DNA from: Chrysoporthe austroafricana
Lineage: Eukaryota; Ascomycota; Sordariomycetes; Diaporthales; Cryphonectriaceae
Assembly (NCBI GenBank): GCA_001051155.2
Contig: JYIP02000001.1
Coordinates: 4,588,001-4,652,000 of the forward strand
Length of the DNA: 64,000 nucleotides
Direction of reading: 5' to 3'
The notes under the pieces were generated by a model, which was not told the origin of the DNA, made no database searches, and saw nothing but the letters and a program-made list of their open reading frames with translations. Positions 1-12,505 of the stretch are shown in pieces. Numbering within the stretch: the first letter of the stretch is position 1; the number at the start of each line of letters is the position of its first letter. Made by a program: the position numbers and the translations under genes.

Positions 1-1234
1 CGTATGCTGCTCTACGCATGCCTCTACAGCGTCACAGTGTGCCGTCGCGGATTTAGCCAGCATGGCGCGTGAGACAGCGCAGCATTCCCCACCCGGCACT
101 CTCTGTTCCGTTTCTGCAAGAGCGTGCTCGTGTTGCTCCCAAGAACAACACACAAGCTGAAAAGTAGATGGCCTCCCGTGATTGTTGGGGCCCAGGGACC
201 TCGAGAGCGGGCTGACAGGAAGCAGGCTCAAGCAGCTGTAACACCGCGGACAGGAGGGGCCCCCATAGCAGCCCAGCTCGGCCACGCTCGCTGGCCTCCA
301 GAGATACCGGGAAAAAGAAATGTCATACTTATTGCATTGCAGCACACAGAGAGCGATGCTGTGCCTGTGACCACGCAGATACCTCGAAGTAGGAAGGTGG
401 TGCAATACGTCTACCGTGTTAGTGAAGCGGCGTGGGCGGCTCGCTCCCGCCAAGAGGGCCAAGAGGGTTGACCACTCGGTGCCACTCCAACCCTGAGTCA
501 CTCCACTGCAGCCCACGCTGCCCACGCTGCCCACGCTGCAGGTCACCAGCCAGCCCCTTGCAAGCCCAGCAGCGCAGCGCGCACTCACTCTCACTGGCGG
601 GCCCACCTCCCACTTTTGATTGCGATCACAAGGAGACACCCAATGCTGCTCGTGTTGAGGTCACGACTGAGGTAGATACCCGTCGCCCCTCCCCTCGTCT
701 GGTTCCGCGCCGTGGGTAGGATGCTGACTCCGATGCCAGCGGCAGCGTGCCATCGTCCTCACCTGGAACAGAAACCATACCCCGTCACCTCATCGACAGG
801 GCCTGGCGCGCCCGAGGGAGAGGGGCAAGCAGCTCGTCGACGGCCAGAGGGCGTCCCCGTATTTCATCCCCTCGACTCTGTCCGACCGGCAGACAGAGAG
901 GGTTCGGCCCCAGCGCATCGCAATCCTTCAGCAAGGTCTTTCGGCTCCTTCGGGAAAAGCCTAGGTCTGGAGTACTGACACTCTTCCAAGACAACCTTAC
1001 GCCTGCAGCGACAGGTTAATTACCTCGGAGACGACCGAGACCGCCCCCCGGACTTGTCCATTCTTTTTTTTTTTTTTTTTGCCTTCTATTTCCGTCATTA
1101 AGGTTGCATGATTCCACCCGCAGCTGGAGTCCACCACTGCAAGCCTGGGAGGGGCCTTCCTAAACAACATTTCGGGGGCCTATCGTGGTAGGAGAAGGCC
1201 TGCCTTGCCTGGCTGTGATTGAGCGAGCGTGCGC
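1..1234. other. Intergenic / 5' region, no gene recognised
   Basis: I see no convincing coding region. Short open frames exist on both strands but their products are low-complexity Pro/Arg/Gly sequence. Two simple features stand out: three tandem copies of CCCACGCTG at 512-538, and a run of 17 T at 1064-1080. The right part is presumably the promoter and 5' UTR of the armadillo protein gene that follows. Confidence 0.6.
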
Positions 1235-1261
1235 ATGCATGCTGGCACGGGCTGCGACAAG

Positions 1262-4013
1262 ATGACCCCCGACGACATTGAAGACCTTTTCAAGCGCACA
1301 GACGGCGTCGTCCCGCCCGGCACCGGGGACGGCGAGGACGAGCCGACCCTCACGGAGGAGGAGAGGCAGTACCGCATCGCCCACCTGAGGGCCGTCCTGC
1401 TCGAGGCGCACAATGCCTGGGTCAGCGGGTCCGAGGACCTCGACCGCATCGCGGAGAAGCTGGGCGATGGGAGTCGACACCGTAGGTCACCTTCTGTGAT
1501 CCGGAGAGCCTCGTCCCTCCTGGGTTGGACCTCGCCTCCCCTTGGGGTCCTGCATCTATCTACCTGGCTAACATGTGCGCTCGCAGCCCTCTGGCGGTCA
1601 CCAATAGGTGCATCCGGCATCTTGAATTTCTTCCTAGGGATCCTCCCCACCCCCGGCCTGAGGCCACTCCTCAGGTCTCATGCCCTTCGTCTGATTGGAA
1701 ATTCTTGCGCGGACACAGGTAAGAAACCAGGCGTCTCTGCTTGGCCTGCCTTGAAACGTTGTGCTTACACAGGCCTGCAGATGAGAACAGGGCCCGCGTG
1801 GTGGAAAGCGGCCGGATACATGCCATCATAGAACTACTTTACGATGATTCTCTTCTACCCTTCGTGATACCCGTTTTGTATAATGTCTTGGTCGATTATG
1901 GTAAGCGTTGCCTCTCCTGCTACATGCGAACACTGGAGCTGATCACACGTCTCTGCAGAACCAGTCCAATTACAAGCCTGCGAGGCCGGGCTAAGCCAGA
2001 GGCTCATGGATATCCTCGGCGGCGCTCGACTGGAGGCATGCCGTCTCTACGTTAACCTCATCTGCAAGATCCTGGCCCTCCTGATAACACAAGGTTCGTT
2101 CCGCTCCTCGCACTCAACGACTCTCGTGCGTTGCCATTGACCGCGCACCAGAACCCGAAGTCCGCAACGGGCCCCCGGCGACACCCCTCATTCTCCTGTC
2201 CGTCGCCACAAATCGCCAGCACCCCGTCGACCTGGAGGACTTCAGCGGCCTCGCCTCGGTAGCCCTCGCCTACCTAACCCACGAGTCCTTCCAGACATAT
2301 ATCCTCGCCGGCCTCCCGCTGCTTCTCACCGCCTTCTCCATGTCCTTTACGCACTTCGACCCCGCTCAGGCCCCGGATCCAGACGATGCCGCCCAGCTCC
2401 GACAGGTTCGCAACGCGTTCGTTCCCGTGCTAGCAGATATCTCTGCCCTCCCGGACTTCATCCCAGGGTCGGCCCAGGGCGGCGCAGAAATCATGTCGCA
2501 CCCCGTCTTTCAGACGCTGCAGAGCTGGCTGCACGGCCCGCCGGCGCACGCGAACCTGCAGACCGCAGCTTGCCTGGCGCTGGGGAACCTGGCGAGGAAT
2601 GACGCCACGTGCGTGACTTTCGTCCGCGACGCGCAGATCCACCAGCCTCTGATCAACCTGCTCGCTCGGTGCACCAACGGCGAGACACCGCCCAACGCGC
2701 AGCTCACGCACGCGGTGCTCTCATTCCTCAAGAACCTCGCGATCCCGGCAGCTAACAAGCTCCAGCTGGGCTGGCTCCTGGAGCCTAACATGCTGCCCAA
2801 GCTCTGGTCGACATGGGGGGACAGCCAGCCACAGACCCAGTTTGCGGCCGTGTCCCTAGGGCGGCTGCTGCTCGTCGGCTGCCCTCCCAACGTGCGACGC
2901 CTCTGCGCCCCGCTGAGCGCCGACCCGGACTCCCCAGCGCACGACAGGAGCAACCTCCACGTGCTCACCGCGCTCTTCGAGCGTAGTGACGCTGAGCCGA
3001 CCAAGATGGAGGTGGCGCGGGCGGTGGCCACCGTCTGCCGCATCCTGCACTCAACACCCGTCTCCCCCGTGCTACCCGACGAGGCCCCCACCACCACGGC
3101 CCGCGGCGCCGCCCGGGGCGCGGACACGCACACGTCCTTCTCCCCGTCCTCAGCCCATGCCCTCTCCCCCGTGGCCTCCAACTCGCACTCGCCCGCGGTC
3201 TCGCACTCATCCTCGTCGGGGGTGTCGTCCGCTGCTACCGCGTCCACGGCCTCGGGCCAGACCCGCCGCGCGCGCTTCTACGGCGCCCACGACCTCGCGC
3301 TGCCGCTGTCCTTCCTCATCAAGCAGACGCGCTTCCCCGCGCTGCGCTCCGAGGCCTGGTTCGTCCTCGCGCTCATGTGCCGGTCTCCCGACGGCGCACG
3401 CGTCGTCCAGACCGCACTGCAGAGCTTCGAGGCCTGCCGCGCGCTCGTTGAGAGCGTCACGGGCCGCGATATGGCCGACGGGCACGACCTACTGCTCGCC
3501 GCCAGCTCCTCGCCCCCGGCCGAGGGGCAGGAGGACGGGTTGGGCAACGCGCGGGTCAGCATCGGCGACGGACCCGGCTCCGGCGGTGGCATCGGCATGG
3601 GCATCGAGGGCCTCGGCCTCGGCTCCCTCGAGCCGCAGCAGGTCGACCCGGCGACGCAGGCCAACATGGCGCGGATCGACCGCGAGAATGGGCTGTGCAT
3701 GGTGGCCGAGCTGCTCAAGAACCACGCGAACGACCTGCTGCCACTGCGGAAGAACATATACGAGCAGCTGCTGCTGACGGGCGGGGAGCTCGTCCTGCAC
3801 TCGCGGGAGGACGGCGGGGGCGGGGATGTGAGCATGAGCGGCGCAGAGGGTCCCGGTGGAGGAGGCGCAGGAGGGGGAGGGGTGGTCTCGCCCAGCCAGA
3901 TGATGATGCAGCAGATGCAGATTCCGGGAGCAGGGGTCGCGAACATGAGCATGGGATACGATGGGGGGATGAGCGGCGGTGGTGTTTATAGACCGGATTG
4001 GAATACCCAATAA
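1262..4013 (+). CDS. SmgGDS-like armadillo-repeat GTPase GDP-dissociation stimulator
   Basis: Five exons: 1262-1481, 1587-1718, 1781-1900, 1959-2093 and 2152-4013, joined by GT...AG introns of 105, 62, 58 and 58 nt and giving 822 residues. The product is an all-helical armadillo-like protein. Blocks such as LRLIGNSCADTDENRARVV, IPVLYNVLVDYE, TAACLALGNLARND and AVLSFLKNLAIP match my recollection of the fungal relatives of animal SmgGDS (RAP1GDS1). That family chaperones and exchanges prenylated Rho/Rap GTPases in the cytoplasm. A Ser/Thr/Ala-rich spacer (about 3110-3260) interrupts the repeats, and the C-terminus is Gly/Met-rich and disordered. I chose the ATG at 1262 because of the A at -3; an in-frame ATG at 1235 would add nine residues. 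The 3' end converges with the eL13 gene. The family call is by motif memory; the exon structure is read directly. Confidence 0.8.
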
Positions 4014-4584
4014 GGGAGGCGGGCTGCATACATAGACAGGTCCTGAGTCTCGTATTGAGAACAAGGAAAAAAGGGAATTTGCATATCTGTGGCTTGGAAA
4101 TACCATACTTCCTCGGCGTCGCCTATTTGGCTTGCGGTGTGAAGATGTTCCCTTCAATACGTTGCTGCATCCTTTCATCAGTGTTCATACATCACGAGCA
4201 AATTGGCTATTTGCTGGTCTTGACGCGGCGGCTATATTCGTAGCTTCTCACTTCTCAGTGCGGACACCCGAGCAGAACACATGCCCCATCGGTGCCGAGG
4301 ACTTTGGCTCTTTTTCCATCGCGCTTCCATGGCTTGTGTCTGATCTCGCTGAGTCGGCGTCACGCCGCGTTGGGAGGAAAGAAAGTTTTGATCGTGACTT
4401 TGTGTATTTTTGTTCCCTCATCCCTAGCAACCTTTAACACAGAGAAGCCAGACCAACCAGAACGACCCAGAGATGAAGTACCAGTTGCGTAAAAAAGTGC
4501 TGCGCAGCCCTATCAGCCTTGACCGGAAACCCCTCTTCCCAGAAGCACAACAAACTCCCCTCACAATTTTCTCGTGCGAGCAGC

Positions 4585-5699
4585 TTATTTTTGCTTGGCC
4601 TTCTCCTCCTCAGCCTTCTCTCTAGCCCTCTTGTCGCGGGCACCCTCGTGGCGCTTGTTGGCACGCTCGTCGCGCAGCTTGCGGTAGGCGCCGCCCTCGA
4701 TGGGCTTGGGCATGTCGGACTTCTTGATGGTCTTGATGGTGGTGTCAGCGTGGACGATAGGGAACGCGGCGCCGGCGGAGGCGACAGCGCTCTCGACGGC
4801 CTTGAGGTCCTCCTTGGAAGAGTCACCCTTCTTGGGCTTGTTGCTCTTCTTGGGGAACAGGATCAGGCGGGCGGTGTAGGCCTTGAGGCGCTCCACGTTG
4901 GCAGCAAGGGACTCCTCGGACAGGTTCTGGCGGCGGGCGTCGACGGCAATACCAATAGTAGGGGCGTAGAGGCGGGGGATACCGGCGGCCTACAGAGTTT
5001 TGTTAGAGCTGACGTTCCTCACAAGCGACCTCCCAGAGATTGCTCATCTTCTCGTGTAGGCGTGTCGGGAACAATATCTCGTGGGATTCGCGGTCGCTCC
5101 TTGAGTTTTTTGGGGGGTTCAATGTACCTTCAGCTCAGCCAGGGTGAAGCCACGGCCAGCACGGACACGGCGGTTGTACTTGACGGTAGGGCATCGCACA
5201 ACAGGTCGGAGCTTGTCGATGGGACGAGGGGCGACGGCAGCAGCCTTAGCCTGACGGGCGGTCCGTCTCGAGGCCTTCTTGCCGGGCTATATTCCATTGC
5301 AAAGGTCAGATTCGCCTCTGAGAATGCCATGATCGCCAGTCCAGGCGCTGTCGGCAGTGTCCTCCGGTCTCTTGTCTGCACCCAGATCACCATCACGGGT
5401 GTGGGGGTCCATCAATCGCCTGCGTACCTGGTCGAAGTGGCATCGAACCCGACGCTGCCAGTCCTTGCGGAAGTCTGAGAACGAATCCAGTCAGTCTCTC
5501 TGTTTCCAGTAGCTCCTCTATCGAGTCGTCTTTCGTCGTGGGAAATCGCAATCGATGTCGCAGAAAAGGGCGGGTAATGGAACTAACGGTTCTTGACGAT
5601 GGTCTGGTTGTGCTTGATCGCCTATAGTTGGAAGGTTAGTGTTAGCAGCGTCCTCTCAATTGCTGAAAGCCTATTTGGGGGTTGTTGACCCCTTACCAT
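4585..5699 (-). CDS. RPL13: 60S ribosomal protein eL13 (L13)
   Basis: Five exons on the minus strand: 5697-5699, 5588-5621, 5428-5474, 5128-5286 and 4585-4989, coding for 215 residues. The protein starts [20 protein letters not shown] and contains [15 protein letters not shown] and [20 protein letters not shown], which are hallmarks of eL13 of the large cytosolic ribosomal subunit. Its length is slightly above the yeast protein (about 199). The tail is Lys/Glu/Ala-rich. The first coding exon is only the ATG triplet, followed at once by GTAAGG; fungal ribosomal protein genes often have introns very early. An inverted CCAAT box (ATTGG at 5847-5851) lies about 150 nt upstream. The gene is convergent with the armadillo protein gene on its left. 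Confidence 0.95.
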
Positions 5700-6567
5700 T
5701 TTGTCTGTGGTGCGATCAACGACTGGTCGTGGGTGATAGCGAGTTGTTGTACCGTCAAAAACGAACCTACCGGGTGGTTGTTGCAGGTTGGTGTTGAGAA
5801 TTTTGAAAGTGGTGCTGGTGTGCGCTAGACCTGACAGCCCCTGCTGATTGGCCGAGGGCCCGCTTTTATGAGCTCAAAATCAGCAGTGGCCATCCCCTGC
5901 ACTTGAGAAATTTCGTCGTCTAGCCGACAGCTGGGACCAGCTGGGGACAGCTGGGCTCTCTCAGAAATCGCCGTACAGTGACGGTCTCTGCAGCATGGCT
6001 ACTATAATAATCCTAGTTAAGTCTAACGATCTTTTTTGTAAGCGGGACAGGGCCCAGATGAAGTTCTAATGTAAATACGATGGCAGGGCATCCAACACAT
6101 AGAGTCTTGGACGTGTCATATTTGGCGAAGAGCTGGAGAAGGTCTGCAGACCATAGTCGCTTGAAGACTCTCGAACCTGCAGCATTTATTTCCGTCTCTT
6201 CAATTATCTCTTGAGCACAGCCATGGATATCAATGCACGTTGAATTCGTTCTCATTAGGTAAGGCAGTAGGCCCCAGTGCCCAGTCAAAGATCCACCACC
6301 AGCACGCCCCCGGGGGTATCTTGTCTCCACGCCCATTAGCCCGTCGTGATCCGGGTAGTCGTTTGGAGTGACCTGTGAGCTCTATGCAACCGATGTACGT
6401 CCGTATACGCCGGCCAAGCAAGCCCCTCCCACCAATTGCCCTGATGCTCATGACAAGAATGCTTGATTCCAAACTCCGATGAAAAACGATCCACGCCAGG
6501 CACGCCGATATGTGCCGCTGAATGGAAAACAAACCCGCTGTGAAAGGTCGTAATGTGATATCAGCGT
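5700..6567. promoter_or_regulatory. Promoter of the eL13 gene and 3' flank of the GT90 gene
   Basis: This stretch lies upstream of the eL13 start. It has an inverted CCAAT box (5847-5851) in a GC-rich setting and three closely spaced CAGCTGGG copies at 5928-5955, each an E-box-like CAGCTG palindrome. From about 6000 onward there are only short, unconvincing open frames, and I take that part as 3' flank of the glycosyltransferase gene. Confidence 0.45.
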
Positions 6568-8532
6568 TCATCGATGCTCGCCCATGCTGGTCAGATCATC
6601 CACCCAGCCCAGCCTATCGCGGTTCTCGTCACACACTCGCGCGAACTCGAGCAACAAGCGCCACACGTACAGCACGGTGTCCTCTCTCCTGAGCACCATT
6701 TCTCCCCATCTCTTCCCAGTCTCGGCAATTAACCTGGCCGCAGCATCGCCCTTCTCGTCACGCATGAAGTAGTCAAGAATCCCGTAGAGATCCTGGAGGG
6801 TGTTGTCCATCGGGGCGAAGTGTAGCCACGGCTGCAGCCTATCGTCGTGCCATTCAGCGTAAATCGTAGCCTTGATCGGCAGTGATGTGCTGAGCAGCAA
6901 CCCGCGGTATCGTGCGCTGAAGGAGTTGCCATCCACATCAGGAATGAATTTGTTGGCATACTGCCGATCCATCGGTATGGGGGCGACCTCGTGGAAGTAA
7001 TCCGACAGGTACGAACAGTTGCCGTCGCGGGGAAAGCAGAGAAGCTCCGTGAAGCCCGCATCGGCAGTCTCCGAGAGCCATTCGCCCACCTTGCCTTCAC
7101 GGCGACGGAGAAAGTCGTACTGATACGCCGGCGGCATCTGGAAGGTCAAGGCCGGCACGCCGTTCTCCTCTAGGTTGCTGACGGTTGTACCGTTCAGCAT
7201 CTCGATGAGGCGCAGCCGCTGGAAGTGCATCCAGTTGGTCTCCCTGTGCCTTCCTCCGGACGCCACACCGCGCCACATTACTGAGCTCTTCTTCTTGTCC
7301 CACGATGGCCCGTGCCAGTTCCCCCCGCTATAGAGCGAATCTGCTGTCAAATACATGGCACCGGGTATTAGGATCTCGTTGTTTCTGGACAATTTGGACC
7401 CTCCAAAGAGCGGGATCAACTCTTGAGTCGTTTTCATGCTGATCGGCTCGACGAAGGTGGAGTGCAGGCCCCGCAGGTGCGGTTGGTAGCACGGATCCAT
7501 CGCGGCCGTGTGGTTCTTGACGTAGCCGCCTGAGCTGAAATCAGGGTCCCAGCCCTCAGCGAACACAGGGGGCAGCGAGAAGTCCGTAAGCGCTGAGACA
7601 TTGCGACCTGGGGAATCTGGCGGGCAGGTGGCCCTCGTGTACTCCCAGAACCGCTCCGAGTCCCCGACCCAGACCGGTTCGTACGGCCGTTGGCCCTGGG
7701 TAGTGGAGTCGCCGTGCAGAGACTTGAGGCCGTGCCACTCCCGGACAACGTCGTCCACCGGCGTAATCTTCCGCCACATCCTCGCCTTCTCTACCATCTG
7801 GTCGATGTCCTCCCACGGCACCAAGATTCGCGACTCGTCCATGTAGTTGATGGGCATGTCCACGTCAGGTAGGAACTCGGCGCACTCGGCAACCAGGTCC
7901 GTCCACAGCCGCAGCCAGGGCACCTTGCCCGTGACGTCGCCCACGGGTGTGGCCTTGCCGCCCCTCACGCGCACAACATGCTCCCAGTCCGCGGCCCTCT
8001 TAGCCGTCTGCCACGAGTCCAGGGCCCAGAACGGCAGCAGATCCTTGTATATCCTGTCAAAGAAGGACTCGACGATGACAGCGTCGTGCTTGAGGGCATA
8101 CTCGAACCACTTGTCGAAACCAGGAGGAGGGTGCCTTCCCCTTCTCACGCGATATCGCGCCGCCGCGCTCCGCAGGTCGGTGGACCGCAGCCTGAGCAAG
8201 GCATCCTGGGTGCGCCGGGCCTCGGCGATCAGCCCGTCGATGGGGTGCGGCCCGTACTCGCTGGTGGCGTTTGAGAAGATCTCGAGGAGCTCGGGCTCGG
8301 AGAGTGGGTTGCGGAAGGGAGAAGATAAGACTGGAGGGAGCAGCCTCGTTGCGCTCTCAGGAGGGTGAAAGAGGAGGAAGGATGTGAAGAGAAGGGTCAG
8401 GACGCCGGCGGCGATGCAGAAACGCGTGAGCGCGGGGGCGGTGGTGAGTCGACGTCGACGTCGGGGGAAGCTGGCCCAGCTTGGACTCGTAAGAGCCAAG
8501 GGCGACTGGAGCGTTGAATGCATCTTAGACAT
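6568..8532 (-). CDS. CAP10-type glycosyltransferase (GT90), type II membrane protein
   Basis: A single exon of 654 residues; an internal ATG at residue 4 is an alternative start. A basic N-terminus (RRRRR at 24-28) is followed by one hydrophobic segment (about 36-56), the layout of a Golgi type II membrane enzyme. The catalytic part carries the GT90/CAP10 signatures: WRG at 420-422, a basic RLRLIEML stretch near 439-446, and PDVDGNSFSARYRGLLLSTS at 531-550, followed by ATIYAEWHDDRLQPW. Family members transfer xylose or glucose to glycans or proteins; Cryptococcus CAP10 is needed for capsule formation. The acceptor here cannot be deduced. Most of the domain is intact and the length is usual for fungal members, so the gene looks functional. 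No introns were needed. Confidence 0.88.
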   Translation of the reverse strand: MSKMHSTLQSPLALTSPSWASFPRRRRRLTTAPALTRFCIAAGVLTLLFTSFLLFHPPESATRLLPPVLSSPFRNPLSEPELLEIFSNATSEYGPHPIDGLIAEARRTQDALLRLRSTDLRSAAARYRVRRGRHPPPGFDKWFEYALKHDAVIVESFFDRIYKDLLPFWALDSWQTAKRAADWEHVVRVRGGKATPVGDVTGKVPWLRLWTDLVAECAEFLPDVDMPINYMDESRILVPWEDIDQMVEKARMWRKITPVDDVVREWHGLKSLHGDSTTQGQRPYEPVWVGDSERFWEYTRATCPPDSPGRNVSALTDFSLPPVFAEGWDPDFSSGGYVKNHTAAMDPCYQPHLRGLHSTFVEPISMKTTQELIPLFGGSKLSRNNEILIPGAMYLTADSLYSGGNWHGPSWDKKKSSVMWRGVASGGRHRETNWMHFQRLRLIEMLNGTTVSNLEENGVPALTFQMPPAYQYDFLRRREGKVGEWLSETADAGFTELLCFPRDGNCSYLSDYFHEVAPIPMDRQYANKFIPDVDGNSFSARYRGLLLSTSLPIKATIYAEWHDDRLQPWLHFAPMDNTLQDLYGILDYFMRDEKGDAAARLIAETGKRWGEMVLRREDTVLYVWRLLLEFARVCDENRDRLGWVDDLTSMGEHR

Positions 8533-10680
8533 GCAGGCCGCCGCCGCACGGCACGGGAAGTGAGTCTAGGGCCCGAAGTGAGACACCCTGACGAACGGCA
8601 AGCCAGCCACGTCTGGTCGAGAGGCGGCGGCGTCCGAGCTGGTAAGGCTGAGATGCCGCGATGGGCGCGCAGGTGAGGGCAGGGGCCGAGGTGGTTGCCG
8701 TCACTCTTGGGCCAGAAGTTTCTGTATCGTCGACGTGACAGTGACGGTGGCGGTTACGATGGCCAACCCCCCACTTCTAGTGTCAGTGAACGAATGTTCG
8801 GACGGATGGCGACGAGCTCGCCCGTCACCCAGAGACCCCCGATCTCTACCGCCTCAGCGACGGTCACGAAACCACTGCGATGGTTCTTGCTGGAGTGGCA
8901 CGAGTATCAAGAGGGACCGACATCGTCACAAGGGCACACACTTGTCAGGAACGAGGAGATAGAGAAGGCATATTTTCTGGGAGGCGGCAAACGTCAAAGG
9001 AAGCATGAGGGGTCGACAGACTTGATACTAGATTCGCTATCAGATTAGCCTGGCGAGAGAAGCCTCCCAGGCAAGATGGGACGCGGACTTGGGCAATGAC
9101 GCCCCTGCCCTTCCCAGTCTTGGCAATTCGTCAAGCATCTTGGCACCAAGGCCAAGAACAGGCCCAGAACAGGCAGGAAATGAGGTGCTAAGTCCATCTG
9201 TGGAGGATGGTGCCTTCTCATCCAGAGGGTGCCCCTGGGGGCCGGGGGGAGCTGGCGCGGCAATATGGAAAAGACTCGCAGGCCCCGAGTGGCCTCTTCT
9301 GGACTTGGACGTGACGTCCGCGAAGGGGGAGGCCATGGTTTTAGCTGCATGGGTAGCGCCACGAGAAGCGCCACGGGATGGTCGATTGGAGGGGAAATCA
9401 AGATCCAGCAGGCGAGATGAGAGGTCACAACAAGACCAAGTGCAGCCAGGTGGCGGGACAATCACGTCTGTTGGGGGGAGCATTGTTCCCGATTGTTGAT
9501 ATCCTCGTGATGCGAAGCTAGCGGGTTGCGATCTGGGCTGCAAGCATACAGTAAGACAGCCAGCCCCCTGCCCTGCCCTGCCCTGCCACCGCCACACCCC
9601 CCCTGGCTCAACATCAGCCTGGGGTGCTTAGCTATACCCTAGGCCCGCAGATCTTGCATTTTTCTCTTTCAGCGCTTCGAGATTGGAGACAAAGGAAGAG
9701 GGGAAACAAATAAATAAAAAGAACATAAAATAAAATAAATAAAGGATGTAGTATCCAGTCGAACAAATCAAAGGAGAGAGGAGAGATTAGGGGGCCGCTT
9801 GAGTTCAGGGGAGGTGAGGCCAAGAGAAAATCATGACCTTGGCGCATTGGCACGCATATCACCAGACCACCGACCCCTGAGAACAACTCTTCACAACTCA
9901 GTGTGCTAGTATGACTGGGTAGTTCTAGTCCGTGCTGTGTACGGACGTATAGTACTGGAATATTTAGTAGTGCCTTCGTACTGGGGCGCTTGGCAGCCTG
10001 GCCCGCTGGGCTGGCACCTGTCCGTGGCACGTAGTACGGAGTATATAGTATAGACCACTCCTGCAGCACAACATAATTACTAAGTCTCACCCTCGACTTC
10101 AACTTCACAGCCCTCTCGGTAGCGCGGCAGCACGGCAGCACTCGAGAGATTCTCGGTGTACCGTAGGTCTGCCACCCAACCGGGCCGGTGACATTGAATC
10201 ACTCAATACTCGGCCGATGACCGGCTCCCATCCAGACCTGCCGAGCGGCAAAAGCGGAGATCGAACCAGCCTTTTGAACATCGTACCAGAGCCAGAGCGA
10301 TGGACTCATCCGCGGGCCGCACCCCATGTCGCCACTCTGGACGTCAATTGTCAATTATTACCGTTGTTCGCCATGCCGCCCGAATTCTGGAGGCGACGAG
10401 CTGCCTTATCAGTGCCTCCCCCGCCCGGGTCCTCCGTTGAGTGCCTATCGAGGTCCTCTCTCGGAGCATCCTATCCACGGTAGTGCCGCACCCTACCGGG
10501 CCCAATCCATAGATCTACCGGGCTTGACACGGCCTTGTGAGTATCGTCAGGTGGGTAATATTTCGTCAATTTCTCTCAAGTGAGGGGATTCGAAAGCCGT
10601 TTCTCTTGCGACTTTCCCATTGCGCCCGGCGGGGACCAGTTGACTCTTTCTGCGTGCCTCTCTCTCATAACCGTCTTGCT
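8533..10680. other. Intergenic region between divergent GT90 and carboxypeptidase genes
   Basis: This 2.1 kb region separates two divergently transcribed genes and must hold both promoters. Open frames here (for example 9040-9597, minus) give Pro/Ser/Arg-rich products with no domain I recognise. It includes tandem CCCTG units near 9566-9586, an AT-rich AAATAAA-type stretch at about 9708-9745, and several TACGGA/TAGTAC motifs around 9945-10040. I see no RNA gene. Confidence 0.5.
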
Positions 10681-12505
10681 ATGCATATATCCAGGCTCAT
10701 CACCTGCGTGCCCCTTGCGCTGGCCGCTACCATCGGGCGCGGTGGTGATGGCCAGCGTCTCCTCGGAGGCCATGAGGACTACTCCTCCGCCGAGGACTTC
10801 AGCTGTGACCTGCCCCCTCCCCTGGACCCGTCAGGCGACGGCCTCCCCTCGGCCGCCGACCTCTTCACCTCCGAGGAAGCCCTCGCGAGACAGGTCGAGC
10901 GCCACTCGGCACTCGTCCGGGTCCCCTCCATCTGCTACGACGACCTGGGTCCCTTCGACACGGACCCGAGGTGGAAGCCCTACTACGACTTCCACGACGT
11001 CCTGGCCCAGACCTTCCCGCTGGTCCACCAGCGCTTCACCCGCGAGACCGTCAACACCTTCGGCCTCATCTACACCCTGCCCGGGTCCGACCCGACCCTG
11101 AAGCCCCTCATGCTCGCGGCCCACCAGGACGTCGTCCCCGTCGCGGATGCGTCGACCTGGACACACCCGCCCTTCGACGCCTACTTCGACGGGACCTGGC
11201 TCTGGGGCCGGGGCGCCTCCGACGACAAGAACAGCCTGACTGCCCTCCTCTCCGCGGTTGAGACACTACTCGCCCAGCCCGGCTTCGCCCCGCGGCGGAC
11301 CATCCTGCTCGCCTTCGGGTTCGACGAGGAGTGCAGCGGCGTCAAGGGCGCCGGCCACATCGCCGCGCGCCTGCGGGAGACGCTGGGCGAGGACTCGGTC
11401 GCCGTCATCCTCGACGAGGGCGGCATGGGGCTCCAGCAGATCGGCGACGTGCTCTACGCGCTCCCGGCCGTCATGGAGAAGGGCCACGTGGACATCTGGT
11501 TCACGCTGCACGTGCAGGGCGGGCACTCGTCCACGCCCTTCCCGCACACGGGCATCGGCATCGTGAGCGAGATGGTCGTGGCCCTCGAGAGCCACCCGTA
11601 CCGGCCCAAGCTGGTCAGGAACTCGCCCATCTACAACCACTACGTGTGCCAGGCCAGGTACAGCCCCCACGCGGAGCCCGAGGTCACGAGGCTGCTGCGC
11701 GAGGGCGACCTGGAGGCGCTGGCGGGGGTGCTGGCCGCGCAGGACCGCAGCACGCACTACAGGCTTCAGACGAGCCAGGCGGTCGACTACATCGGCGGCG
11801 GCCAGAAGATCAACGCCATGCCGGAGGTCGTCACGCTCGGCGTCAACTACCGCGTCGCGCCGCAAGATGATATCGGCAAGATCATGCATAACATCGTCAG
11901 CTACATCAAGCCCGTAGCGAAGAAGTACGGGGTCGCAATCAAGGCCTTCGAGGAGGATGAGGAGTATGCTGCCTACGCGGGAGAGGCTGGTGGGGAGCAT
12001 GACTGGAGCGAAAGTGAGATCGAGCCGCTGTACGATGTCGACTACAACGCCACGCTCGTCCTGTCCTCGAGCCAGAAGACACAGGTCGCGCCCGTGAGCC
12101 CGTCGAGTGATGATGAGGTGTGGGATGTCTTCTCCGGCACGATACAACACTCCTTTGCGTTCGAGGGCGGGAAGGTCGTGCCAGTCGGGGAGTTGATGAC
12201 GGGCAATACGGATACGAGGCATTACCTTGGTAAGTCTTACCCTCTCACCTGTCGAGGCTGCCTTGGAGAGTTAAAAAATTTTTGGGGTTCGTGTGGCTGA
12301 TGCGTCGTATGTAGATTTCACCCGGAATGTCTACCGCTGGTCCCCGACCCGCCAGGGCGGCAGCTACAACATACATACCATCGATGAGAGGGTCAACATG
12401 ACCGTCCACATGGAGCTGGTGCGCTTCTACTACGACTTCGTGCGCAACTTCGATGCGGCAGATGTAGCCAAGACGGGTGCTGTACCTGGTGAGCTTGAGC
12501 TGTGA
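10681..12505 (+). CDS. M20 family carboxypeptidase S-like metallopeptidase
   Basis: Two exons, 10681-12229 and 12315-12505 (85-nt intron), give 579 residues, about the size of yeast vacuolar carboxypeptidase S (CPS1, 576). A short hydrophobic N-terminus (MHISRLITCVPLALAATIG) suggests a signal peptide or anchor. Zinc-binding and catalytic residues of M20 enzymes are visible: H148 and D150 in AAHQDVVP, D181/D182 in GRGASDDKN, E216-E217 in FDEEC, D245 in ILDEGG, and a C-terminal H514 in NTDTRHYL completed across the splice. The family removes C-terminal residues from peptides, preferring C-terminal glycine in yeast, and serves vacuolar nitrogen recycling. Splicing restores the conserved NTDTRHYLDFTRN block, which supports the intron. 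An open frame continues upstream of the chosen ATG but lacks family similarity. Confidence 0.9.

Noticed and set aside
9040..9597. 185-codon minus-strand frame
   Set aside because: Low-complexity product starting in a CCCTG simple repeat; no domain, no plausible neighbours, and other frames are equally open.
11266..12222. 318-codon open frame on the minus strand
   Set aside because: Antisense shadow of the M20 carboxypeptidase exon, with no domain of its own.
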